41,699 bases of DNA from positions 1 through 41,699 of the IMG/VR virus record IMGVR_UViG_3300035388_000034; one strand, written 5' to 3'. This DNA is from a virus. The number at the start of each line of letters is the position of its first letter. The stretch's first letter is position 1. Positions 1 to 6,854 of this stretch are shown here, one piece after another. The position numbers and the translations under genes were made by a program. The notes beneath the pieces were generated by a model. It was not told where the DNA came from and did no database searches. It was given only the letters and a program-made list of their open reading frames with translations.

Positions 1-523
1 TTGCTAATTCTACCAAAATACTATAACATAATTCTTCATCTACGATTCAAATTAATTTATTTATCGGTTGAATACATTTCCTTTCGATTTCCTTTACCCA
101 TATTCTGGAACCCTGAGCATTTTGTCATGGGAATGATAATCTCAAAGCTATATTTCCTACCTTTTATAATATTAATCTCAATTGCCGATACTTTCTTTGC
201 TAATTCTACCAAAATACTATAACATAATTCTTCATCTACGATTCAAATTAATTTATTTATCGGTTGAATACATTTCCTTTTGATTTCCTTTACCCACATT
301 CTGGAACCCTGAGCATTTTTCAGGGGAATGATTCTCTCAAGGCTATATTTCCTACCTTTTATAATATTAATCCCAATTGCCGATACTTTCTTTGCTAATT
401 CTACCAAAATACTATAACATAATTCTTCATCTACGATTCAAATTAATTTATTTATCGGTTGAATACATTTCCTTTACCCATATTCTGGAACCCTGAGCAT
501 TTTGTCAGGGGAATGATAATCTC
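1..523. repeat. Tandem 195-196 bp direct repeat, about 2.7 copies
   Basis: Three head-to-tail copies begin at about 1, 197 and 392, each opening with TTGCTAATTCTACC. The third is cut short near 523 and lacks about 11 bp inside. Copies differ by point changes and small indels. Each contains a dyad of the form CCCTGA-loop-TCAGGG, intact in copies 2 and 3 and broken in copy 1. On the minus strand, copy 1 can be read as about 60 codons ending in STDK-stop, so the unit may be the duplicated 3' end of a gene. Copy 2 is frameshifted in that reading. The left boundary is unknown because the window starts inside the array. Confidence 0.8.
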
Positions 524-627
524 CAAAAAAATTATTATTATGACTACATATTCAGGTTATGTTTTATGAACAGTATATTTTCCTGAAAATTCAGTAATTA
601 TAAATAACGATATTCTTAGCTTGATAA

Positions 628-726
628 AAAAACTCTCTCTTAAAAGAATTAGACTTTGCAATTACCCATGCTTCTACACACTACAATCGTGTACTTGATG
701 AATTATCTAAAACAGATGAATGTTAA
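628..726 (+). pseudogene. 3' end fragment of an unidentified gene, possibly a transposase
   Basis: A 32-codon open stretch with no start codon ends in the residues THYNRVLDELSKTDEC and a TAA stop at 724-726. A compact C-terminal run of the THYNRVLDEL kind resembles the tail of some transposases, but the fragment is too short to assign. It sits between tandem repeats and an inverted-repeat element, in keeping with a region of mobile-DNA debris. Confidence 0.25.
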
Positions 727-748
727 TGGCAAAACATATTTGCAACTT

Positions 749-887
749 ATGGCAACATAAAATTGCTTTATATGGAGAAGTGAGTATGGTAGCCTGCCTC
801 GGGTGTCAAGCCTTAGTATACTAGGCTTTTTTGCTTGTCAGCCATACTCACAGAGGTTCCATGTCAAGCAATTTTATGTATTGCCAT
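749..887. repeat. Nested inverted-repeat element with internal hairpin
   Basis: Three concentric inverted repeats are visible. The outer pair (749-768 and 866-887) matches over about 20 bp apart from a 2-nt insertion. The middle pair is a perfect 10 bp (GTGAGTATGG at 780-789, CCATACTCAC at 842-851). The core is a terminator-like hairpin at 808-827 followed by TTTTTT. There is no open reading frame. It could be a miniature transposable element or a structured RNA/terminator; I do not recognise the family. Confidence 0.55.
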
Positions 888-1316
888 TTTAATCAAAAAT
901 CTATTGCCAAATACACAGATGAATTAAAAAAACGAAAAAAAGGTATAGTTCAAAATAAAATATCCTCTACAATATGATTTAACCTTCCTAAACTAACGAA
1001 TAGTGTTGTCGGCACTGTCGATACTTTCGTAACTTTCCCCGGAAATTTTCTCAACTCCAAAGAAAAACATCCTTAAATTAATAACGGGTTCCGTTCTAAG
1101 GTGCAAAGTCAAAAAAACGCAGGTAAAAAAACAGTATAAATTCAAATTATAATATAATAATTTCGAAATTTGCTGTTTTTTTCTATGTGGAAATGCTTGC
1201 AATATTTTGTTTTTTTGCTGAAATCGTCTATTTTAAATAATGGCTATGTTAGACAATAGTGTTTTTATATGCTATAAGTTAATATTATTATATTCGTAGG
1301 GCTAAAACAAGTTCTT

Positions 1317-1537
1317 CTAAAATAAAAAATCACACCTTTTTTTAATCAGAAAAGGTGCAACTCTACTTGATGCCAAATTTCGATTTGTGATTGCTCTCTT
1401 ATTGTTCTTCATCTCACTGTGAAATGAATAAAACAATCTTTTGCCATCTATACCTTTAAGAGATTCTTCAAGAAATTTGTAATTATTTTAATCTCATAAA
1501 TATTCTGAATAGTATCATGTATGTACATTATTAACAT
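1317..1537 (-). pseudogene. Frameshifted C-terminal transposase-like remnant inside the insertion element
   Basis: On the minus strand a short open frame beginning at 1537 reads into HDTIQNIYEIKII. The coding sense then continues in another frame as YKFLEESLKGIDGKRLFYSF and on to a stop at 1317-1319 after RCDFLF. The basic C-terminal half is consistent with the tail of a DNA-binding enzyme such as a transposase. Its position within terminal inverted repeats supports that reading, but no catalytic residues are left to confirm it. Confidence 0.35.
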
Positions 1538-1553
1538 AATAAAAATAAATACA

Positions 1554-1587
1554 AAAGAATAGCATGATAATTGCCATGCTATTCTTT
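1554..1587. terminator. Strong bidirectional hairpin inside the insertion element
   Basis: A perfect 13-bp stem (AAAGAATAGCATG at 1554-1566, its complement at 1575-1587) with an 8-nt loop. It is A-rich before and T-rich after, so it could end transcription from either side of the element. Confidence 0.55.
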
Positions 1588-1696
1588 GTGTAATTTATAT
1601 TGTTATTTTAGTTGCAATTTTTTGACTTTGCAACTCAGAACGGAACCCGTTGTTAAATTAATAAGAATGTTTTTTTAAATCTCTATGAGAATACAA

Positions 1697-1730
1697 TGGT
1701 GAAGGCGGAGATCATCGAACCCACGTCACA
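1697..1730 (-). other. Degenerate tmRNA/tRNA-like 3' end (possible old attachment scar)
   Basis: Read on the minus strand, this stretch ends in CTCCGCCTTCACCA after GACGTGGGTTCGA. That closely follows the 3' end of bacterial tmRNA (T-loop GTTCGA, acceptor strand and CCA). The T-stem no longer pairs properly and no upstream tmRNA body is present, so it is a relic and not a working RNA. Because ssrA is a common integration target, it may be a scar left by another element. Confidence 0.35.
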
Positions 1731-1906
1731 CTAAATTATTAACATTTGCTATTTCATTCTGCAATTTTACTGTAAAATAGCAATTGTTTTAAAAAAGTTT
1801 CCTAGTATATATTCTTCTCGGTTTATACATTTGACAAAACATAAGTTTTGTTATATATTTAGGCTATATATGCGCTTGATATTAGTGCTCGTAGATTTCA
1901 ACTCTT

Positions 1907-1943
1907 AAAAAAACAGCCCATAACCAAAATAGTCATGAGCTGT
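1907..1943 (-). terminator. Original host rnpB terminator, displaced by the prophage
   Basis: On the minus strand an 11-bp stem (1932-1942 pairing with 1914-1924, including G-U pairs) is followed by seven U residues (1907-1913). It lies just downstream of the left attachment repeat, where rnpB transcription would have ended before integration. It is now separated from the rnpB body by the whole prophage. Confidence 0.75.
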
Positions 1944-1960
1944 ATCCTTTGATATTACTA

Positions 1961-2001
1961 TCAATTGGCGAGTAAGTCTATAAGCCGAGTTCTGTATTCG
2001 A
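1961..2001. repeat. attL: left attachment site, duplicated 3' end of rnpB
   Basis: This 41-bp sequence matches 41499-41539 except at one base (G at 1976, A at 41514). It includes ATAAGCCGAGTTCTGT, the complement of the conserved 3' end of RNase P RNA. Here the similarity to rnpB stops after the repeat, so this is the orphan copy created by integration. Similarity to the right copy ends sharply at both edges. Confidence 0.9.
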
Positions 2002-2051
2002 AATCGCGCCTGCCTTACTACAATTTTGACTATCTTATTATATCACATTAT

Positions 2052-2156
2052 GTAGACAAACCAACCGCTTCAAGCTAACTTTTTATTAAATCATATTTTA
2101 TTATATCTTAAAATGAATTATAAAAGTTTTTTCACCGTAGGCAAAATGTAGGCAAA
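2052..2156. promoter_or_regulatory. Candidate integrase arm-type sites, left arm
   Basis: Two direct copies of GTAGGCAAA at 2137-2145 and 2148-2156 have an 11-bp period, with a one-mismatch relative (GTAGACAAA) at 2052-2060. The right end carries GTTGGCAAA twice with the same 11-bp period and orientation. Paired short repeats flanking an att core are typical of the arm sites bound by the N-terminal domain of tyrosine integrases. Confidence 0.55.
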
Positions 2157-2183
2157 GTGGAAATTTATATTTTTTGTATATAT

Positions 2184-3854
2184 TCACTTGCTACTATAAT
2201 TTATAACTATCTTATTAATCTCATCTAATATTGGCTTAAAGTTAGAAAAATCAATTTCCATATAATTTTCTAAAACATATCCAGCAAAAACGCTCTTTCC
2301 ATAATGTTTATCTTTATCTATTTTATTTTCCCTAGAAAAACTCTTCCCCTCAATTTTCTGTAAAAGAACCCCTTCCTCAAATAAATCTTCAATCTCACAT
2401 TCTTTTTTCTGCTTAACCAAAGGATTTGTTAAGAGATATAAATTGCTGCTAATGTTAGTGCATATTTCACCTTCCGCTAAACTTACGTTTTTTGATTTGA
2501 CAAGATTTAGAAACTTTCTCAAAGGCTTAAGTTTCACCTGTTCATTATCAAAAACTAAAAATACTGGATTCAAGGGTTTTGTTTGGCTCTTATTTTTAAA
2601 AAAATCTAATAGGTTTGAGCAATTGCTTTTACCAGCATAGAAATTATATATATTTTGCATAGTATCTGCACCATCTTGATGAATACCCAAAAAATAAGTA
2701 AGTCTAGGTGTCTTGTTCAAAAATGAGATTTTATATTCATACTCATTCCTATTTTTTTTAATAAGCTTAGGATAATCCGCATGATACTTTTTTAATGCTG
2801 ATCTCAAAAAAATAATATCTGTTTTCCCTTCAGTTACTACAAGGGTTTTTTGATTTGAGTAAAAGTAGTTGTAAAATAAAAACTTCTGGTATTGTTCTTC
2901 CCGTGATTTCAAATTACTAAAGTGGTTTCCTTTACCAGCCATTTTATTATTATAACGAACAAGTTGATTAATGTATGCAAATCTTCCTTCTAGCTGTTTA
3001 ATACTTCCTTCAACACCATTAATTTCAAACTGTCCATGTTCATATAAATTATTAGCCATTGCTCTTGTTGACTTGTAATATTCTCTTTTTACATTAATCT
3101 TTTTATTAACTACTAGCCCTGTAACTTCTTGTCTAGAATCTTTATATAACAATCTAGTTTTATTATCATTTATAGATAATCCAAACAGTTCTGACTCCCT
3201 CTTAATCGCCTCACAAAATTCTACTTGCTTATGTAAAAAATCCTTATCATTAGTTGAAAACGTTAAATCATCTGCATATCTAGTATAATCCACTTTATAT
3301 TTACGAGCAATTTTAACTATACGCATATCAAGAATATTACAAATTAAATTTGTAATAATTGGTGAACTCGGTGCTCCTTGAGGTAGCTTTCCTTCAAAAC
3401 AAGTTAATTGAGCTAAAATTGTTGCTACTTCTATAGGAAGTTGAAAATTTCGATTTTTATTGAAATACCCTCTTACTCTACCAAAATGAAAACTATCAAA
3501 AAAATTTTTAAAATCCATATTCAATACATACCGTTTATTTCTATGAACTTCTGCATTAGTTATAATTCCTTTTTTCTTTTCAAATCCATGTGATACATTT
3601 GTATTAATTTTCTCATTTTCATTAATTTTTTTTTGAAAGATCCATAAAGAATCTGATAATTTTCTTTGTAGATTTTTTAAATCTCCGCCCGGTGCATTTA
3701 TATGTCTAGTTCCACCATTCTTTTTGGGGATATCAAATGACTTATAATAGCTTTCTGTTTTATTTATATATAGAATATGTGTGAATTTTTTAAGCGGTAT
3801 TTTTAAAAATCGAGCTAATTCTGCTCTTGATTTTATTTCATTGAATTTTTTCAT
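2184..3854 (-). CDS. Retron reverse transcriptase with C-terminal TOPRIM domain (Ec67-like)
   Basis: A 556-residue protein that should reverse-transcribe the adjacent msr-msd RNA into msDNA. Retron hallmarks are visible in order: region X with NAEVH at 100-104, catalytic Asp in NMDFKNFFDS (D114), LPQGAPSSP at 157-165, YADD at 193-196, and the VTG motif of region Y at 244-246. From about 335 a TOPRIM-like domain follows, with VVTEGKTD at 339-346 (E342) and LVFDNE at 433-438 (D436). Length and fusion match the Ec67 enzyme, whose RT also carries TOPRIM (type I-C, from memory). The ATG at 3854 is chosen because AAGGTG lies 6 bp upstream. A longer frame to 3920 would run into the retron RNA. Inferred role: msDNA synthesis coupled to a nuclease-type effector in phage defence. 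It is the last prophage gene before attL. Confidence 0.93.
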   Translation of the reverse strand: MKKFNEIKSRAELARFLKIPLKKFTHILYINKTESYYKSFDIPKKNGGTRHINAPGGDLKNLQRKLSDSLWIFQKKINENEKINTNVSHGFEKKKGIITNAEVHRNKRYVLNMDFKNFFDSFHFGRVRGYFNKNRNFQLPIEVATILAQLTCFEGKLPQGAPSSPIITNLICNILDMRIVKIARKYKVDYTRYADDLTFSTNDKDFLHKQVEFCEAIKRESELFGLSINDNKTRLLYKDSRQEVTGLVVNKKINVKREYYKSTRAMANNLYEHGQFEINGVEGSIKQLEGRFAYINQLVRYNNKMAGKGNHFSNLKSREEQYQKFLFYNYFYSNQKTLVVTEGKTDIIFLRSALKKYHADYPKLIKKNRNEYEYKISFLNKTPRLTYFLGIHQDGADTMQNIYNFYAGKSNCSNLLDFFKNKSQTKPLNPVFLVFDNEQVKLKPLRKFLNLVKSKNVSLAEGEICTNISSNLYLLTNPLVKQKKECEIEDLFEEGVLLQKIEGKSFSRENKIDKDKHYGKSVFAGYVLENYMEIDFSNFKPILDEINKIVINYSSK

Positions 3855-3868
3855 TAATATCACCTTAA

Positions 3869-3994
3869 GCGTGTGGCCACTCAATATGCAATAAGCGTGC
3901 ATGACATTAGGACAAGACATCTAAGAGTAGAGCAAGTCTCCCCAACATTTTTCTCAAAACCTGCGAAACACAAGTCAAAAATCTAGCCACACGC
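3869..3994 (-). ncRNA. Retron msr-msd RNA
   Basis: The RNA lies directly upstream of the RT gene on the same strand, where retrons carry it. Perfect 9-nt a1/a2 inverted repeats (GCGTGTGGC at 3994-3986 and its complement at 3877-3869) bound it. After a1 comes TAG, whose G at 3983 is a candidate branch guanosine. Three hairpins follow: 3982-3947 (ATTTTT outer stem, inner ACTTG/CAGGT with loop TGTTTCG), 3945-3907 (long stem with internal loops), and 3902-3886 (ATGCA/TGCAT). The msr/msd boundary cannot be set by eye. a2 ends 15 bp before the RT start codon. Confidence 0.85.
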
Positions 3995-4000
3995 AATTCT

Positions 4001-4029
4001 ATTTTATCTCTTTTTTTAGTATATTACAA
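4001..4029 (-). promoter_or_regulatory. Sigma-A-type promoter of the retron
   Basis: On the minus strand TTGTAA (4029-4024) and TAAAAT (4006-4001) are separated by exactly 17 bp. The predicted start falls at about 3994-3997, so the transcript would begin at the a1 repeat, as in known retron RNAs. Confidence 0.6.
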
Positions 4030-4185
4030 TAACATTTATCAAAAGATGCTATTCCCACTCTGTAACTACACTTTTACTGCTATTGCAATACGTTGATTTC
4101 ACTGCATCTCATTTTAAATATTTCATCAAAATCAATCATTTTTTACAACTTCAAAAATTATGCGTATCATATGAGTATCACAATG

Positions 4186-4510
4186 CTAATAATTTCTTAT
4201 GATAAGTTCGCAGTATTTATTATTTATATCCTCATAACGGTGCTGCAAATTATTGCTCCTAACAATCTCCTCTATAGAATGATCTTTGTACATGTCCCTA
4301 TTTTCTTTACAATTATTGTAGACAATATGAATTTGCCTTCCAACTTGTCTGCAACAGCTTTCAATCTCAAGTGGTTATCTTTTTGAGAATGATACTTCCT
4401 TATAATAATGCTCAGTGCCATAATAAGGTGGATCTAAATAAAATAACGCTCCTGGTTTATCGTATATCTTCATTATAAACCCTTTGTTTTTGCATGAACT
4501 ATCAAAATAC
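4186..4510 (-). pseudogene. Relic of a D12-class (Dam-family) adenine DNA methyltransferase
   Basis: Only the C-terminal part survives, split over two frames. The first segment contains the catalytic motif region YDKPGALFYLDPPYYGTEHY (DPPY is motif IV of N6-adenine methylases) and stops after VSFSKR. A shift resumes as DNHLRLKAVADKLEGKFILS. A second shift returns to the first frame, reading YNNCKENRDMYKDHSIEEIV to the stop at 4186-4188 after IIRNY. With no N-terminal SAM-binding half and two frameshifts it cannot be active. It sits between glnA and the retron, on the same strand. Confidence 0.8.
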
Positions 4511-4602
4511 ATTAGCACTAATTTTCAACATTTCTTGAATTAAAACATATTTCTATTCACTCAAAAAATCAATATTTCGTTATCAAAATGTTAGCAAGTT
4601 AA

Positions 4603-4625
4603 AAGCCAGGAGTTATTCCTGGCTT
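4603..4625 (-). terminator. Terminator downstream of glnA
   Basis: A perfect 9-bp stem (AAGCCAGGA / TCCTGGCTT) with a 5-nt loop begins 5 bp after the glnA stop codon. It ends in a short U-rich tail on the minus strand. It would separate glnA transcription from the methylase relic and retron. Confidence 0.7.
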
Positions 4626-4629
4626 CATA

Positions 4630-6000
4630 TTAATATTTTTTTAAATAGTTACTTACTTCCCAGGAATGAACAGTCTGATCATATTCCCTCCATTCCTTCA
4701 TTTTAGTTTTGTAAAATATATCGAATGCATGCTCTCCTAAGGTTTCTTTTAATAAACTGCTTTTTTTCATATACTTCAGTGCTTCATAAAGATTGCTTGG
4801 ATATTGCTCGATTTCATATGTTTTTTGTTCTTTCCTTGTCAGATTATAAATATTCCTATTTACAATTTCCGGTGGCTCAATCTTGTTTTTTATTCCTTCA
4901 AGACCAGCCTTCAGCATTACAGCAAAAACAAGATATGGATTAGCAGTTGGGTCAGGTGTTCTTAGTTCAATTCTTGTACCTTTTCCTCTTGAATTGGGTA
5001 TTCTGATGAATGACGATCTGTTTGAGAATGACCATGTTATATTTGTAGGCGCTTCATAATTAGGCACTAGTCTTTTGTACGAATTTATTGTAGGATTGCA
5101 TACAGCCGCAATATCCTTTGCATATTCGATAAGACCACCTACATAATATTCGGCAATCTTGCTTAATCCAGATTTCCTTCCGCTGTCATAAAATTTATTA
5201 TCACCTTTTATATTGAGCGACTGATTACAGTGCATAGCATTTCCACTCTCTCCTGTAAATGGCTTAGGTAAAAAAGATGCATAAAGACTATGTTTGTGCG
5301 CAATATTCTTGACAACCTGCTTGAAGGTCATCCATTTATCAGCTGTCAACAGTGCTTCATCATATTTAAAGTCAATTTCATGCTGTCCAGGTGCAACTTC
5401 ATGATGAGAAGCTTCAATTTTAAATCCAAGTTCCTGCATCTTTAAAATCATCTCTCTTTTTGCATCTACTCCTTTGTCAAAAGGAGAATTGTCAAAATAG
5501 CCAGCATTGTCATGTATATCAAAAACAGGATTCCCTTTTTCATCAACATTAAAAAGAAAAAACTCTCCTTCTGGTCCCACATCAAGACCATATCCCATTT
5601 CTTCCGCTTCCTTCAGCACTCTCTTTAAGATATTTCTGGGACATCCTTCAAAAGGCTTCTTGTCCTTGTCATAAACATCACAGAATATCTGCGAAACACC
5701 ATATTCATTTGGTCTTAACGGGATAGGTTCGAATGTATCCAAATCCGGAATCAAATACATGTCAGATTCTTCAATTCTACCAAATCCATCTACTGATGAT
5801 CCATCAAACATCAACTCTCCATCCAACGCCTTATCAATCTCATCTGGAGTTATCTCAACATTTTTCCCAAAACCAAATATGTCAGTAAAATTCAATCTGA
5901 TAAATTTGATATCATTTTTTTCTACTAATTCCTTAATCCTCTTTTTCTTCTTCTCCAATCCAATGCTGTAAATACTCGCCTCTTCGTCACTATTGCTCAT
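4630..6000 (-). CDS. glnA: Glutamine synthetase, type I
   Basis: A 456-residue GS-I subunit, full length, that would make glutamine from glutamate, ammonia and ATP in the cytoplasm. Family signatures are intact: FDGSS at 65-69, metal ligands in GPEGEF (E144, E146), ASHHEVAPGQHE ending at 208, MHCNQSL from 256, NPTINSYKRLVP at 312-323, and RIELRTPDPTANPYL from 353. The shorter Gram-positive (alpha) form is suggested by resemblance to Bacillus GlnA and by NIYNLT in place of the adenylylated Tyr loop of beta enzymes. About 12 extra residues lie at the N-terminus. The gene has its own promoter and terminator, AAAGGAAGG is its ribosome site, and it lies inside the att-bounded prophage between the lysis genes and the retron. 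It may be cargo or an acquired host gene. Confidence 0.95.
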   Translation of the reverse strand: MSNSDEEASIYSIGLEKKKKRIKELVEKNDIKFIRLNFTDIFGFGKNVEITPDEIDKALDGELMFDGSSVDGFGRIEESDMYLIPDLDTFEPIPLRPNEYGVSQIFCDVYDKDKKPFEGCPRNILKRVLKEAEEMGYGLDVGPEGEFFLFNVDEKGNPVFDIHDNAGYFDNSPFDKGVDAKREMILKMQELGFKIEASHHEVAPGQHEIDFKYDEALLTADKWMTFKQVVKNIAHKHSLYASFLPKPFTGESGNAMHCNQSLNIKGDNKFYDSGRKSGLSKIAEYYVGGLIEYAKDIAAVCNPTINSYKRLVPNYEAPTNITWSFSNRSSFIRIPNSRGKGTRIELRTPDPTANPYLVFAVMLKAGLEGIKNKIEPPEIVNRNIYNLTRKEQKTYEIEQYPSNLYEALKYMKKSSLLKETLGEHAFDIFYKTKMKEWREYDQTVHSWEVSNYLKKY

Positions 6001-6022
6001 AATACCTTCCTTTCATTACTTA

Positions 6023-6054
6023 AAAAGAGTTCAATTTATATTTTGAACCCTTTT
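6023..6054 (-). promoter_or_regulatory. Hairpin in the glnA leader
   Basis: A 12-bp stem with one G-U pair (6054-6043 with 6034-6023) and an 8-nt loop, followed by TTTTTAAG on the minus strand, lies between the glnA promoter and start codon. It is attenuator-like, or it could stop readthrough from the late operon. I do not see a clear GlnR operator of the TGTNA-N7-TNACA form. Confidence 0.45.
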
Positions 6055-6057
6055 TAA

Positions 6058-6086
6058 ATAATATCATTATGTATTATTTTTTTCAA
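6058..6086 (-). promoter_or_regulatory. Sigma-A-type promoter of glnA
   Basis: TTGAAA (6086-6081) and TATTAT (6063-6058) on the minus strand with a 17-bp spacer. It gives glnA transcription independent of the phage late operon. Upstream, 6087-6260 holds no convincing gene. It contains a 23-codon open frame (about 6191-6120) and a near-palindrome GATATTTTTAAATATC at 6217-6232. Confidence 0.6.
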
Positions 6087-6260
6087 ACAAGCTGACTATC
6101 CCTATATCTTTCCGCCCTGTTCATATTTCATTTAACGTCACCTTAGAGACCTCAAACTTAAACATGCTGAAATATTCTCTTGTTTCCTCCATCATTCTAC
6201 CATATATGATGATATTGATATTTTTAAATATCACAATGACCAGTAGAAGTCTGATCTTTC

Positions 6261-6854
6261 TTATTTATACCTCTTCCTATATTCCGCTAAGGCATAATCT
6301 CCTCTGGTCAAATGTGCATCCGGTCTAAATAATCCATCCGGAAAACCTTCCATCCTTCCAGATTCTATCAATGCTTTTACTCCCAGCTCAGCATGATGAC
6401 CTGTTATATCATCGGTGAATTGTATCATCAGATAAAGACCAGCAGACTTGGAGTTACCCTTATAGACAACTTTACCTGGACAGTGCATTGGCCAATAAAT
6501 CCTGTTATCATTCCCCTCCAGCTTCACTGCATCAAGTGCCCAGTGCTCATAAAGATTATGTCCATACATTGCCTTATATCCTACTTCCAGATACCTAGTC
6601 GTTATCCTATAAGGACCATTGAACAAGGTATTATTCATCATCCTGTAAAGAGCTTCCTTGTCCGGCTCAATCTTCCCGTTCTCAATGTCTCCCATGCTGT
6701 AATTGTCATAACTTCCCTTCACACAATCAGCATGGAGATGCTCACCATCTGCTGCTCCACTGGATCCATACTCACCTATCTGCTGGCCATACCTTAAGAT
6801 GTCTCCAACTTCCCAGGCTGTGCTCTTCAGGTGCAACATTCTGCAGGTATTCAT
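6261..6854 (-). CDS. M23 peptidase-like C-terminal half with S-layer homology domain
   Basis: 197 residues. The N-terminal part (HLKSTAWEVGDILRYGQQIG ... SSGAADGEHLHADCV) follows the second half of an M23/LytM peptidase, with the HLH zinc-binding motif at about 39-41. The first half, including the HxxxD ligand, is absent. The C-terminal 50 residues form one S-layer homology motif (ALIESGRMEGFPDGLFRPDA...LTRGDYA), which would bind the cell wall. It overlaps the upstream protease gene by an ATGA, so the two are translationally coupled. It is last in the late operon, at the usual endolysin position. The missing ligand makes it doubtful that it is an active peptidase alone; it may be a truncated wall-binding subunit. 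Confidence 0.7.
   Translation of the reverse strand: MNTCRMLHLKSTAWEVGDILRYGQQIGEYGSSGAADGEHLHADCVKGSYDNYSMGDIENGKIEPDKEALYRMMNNTLFNGPYRITTRYLEVGYKAMYGHNLYEHWALDAVKLEGNDNRIYWPMHCPGKVVYKGNSKSAGLYLMIQFTDDITGHHAELGVKALIESGRMEGFPDGLFRPDAHLTRGDYALAEYRKRYK

Larger units (their letters stand above)
1084..1652. mobile_element. Non-autonomous insertion element (about 569 bp) with terminal inverted repeats and target duplication
   Basis: Terminal inverted repeats of about 33 bp (1084-1116 and 1618-1650) share the outer sequence ACGGGTTCCGTTCT and inner TGCAAAGTCAAAAAA, with few mismatches. The same 11-bp word TTAAATTAATA flanks both sides in direct orientation (1073-1083 and 1653-1663), as expected of a target-site duplication of 9-11 bp. 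The interior has only a frameshifted coding remnant, so the element cannot move by itself. Duplications of this length are known in IS4/IS231-type elements, but the family assignment is only a guess. Confidence 0.65.

Noticed and set aside
1-523. CRISPR array
   Set aside because: Units are 195-196 bp with no short repeat/spacer alternation; no cas genes in the window.
993-1202. 69-codon leftward open frame
   Set aside because: It crosses the edge of the insertion element and its target duplication, so it is a chance frame.
1697-1730. Functional tRNA or tmRNA
   Set aside because: Only the 3' end is present and the T-stem does not pair.
3855-3920. Longer N-terminus for the retron RT
   Set aside because: These 22 codons lie inside the a2 end of the retron RNA and lack a ribosome site; the ATG at 3854 has AAGGTG correctly spaced.
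4093-4386. 97-codon rightward open frame
   Set aside because: It is antisense to the methylase relic, has no good ribosome site, and its composition is that of a shadow of AT-rich DNA.
6120-6191. 23-codon open frame upstream of glnA
   Set aside because: Too short, without recognised features; it may be chance.
6001-6260. GlnR operator upstream of glnA
   Set aside because: No TGTNA-N7-TNACA match with correct spacing was found.
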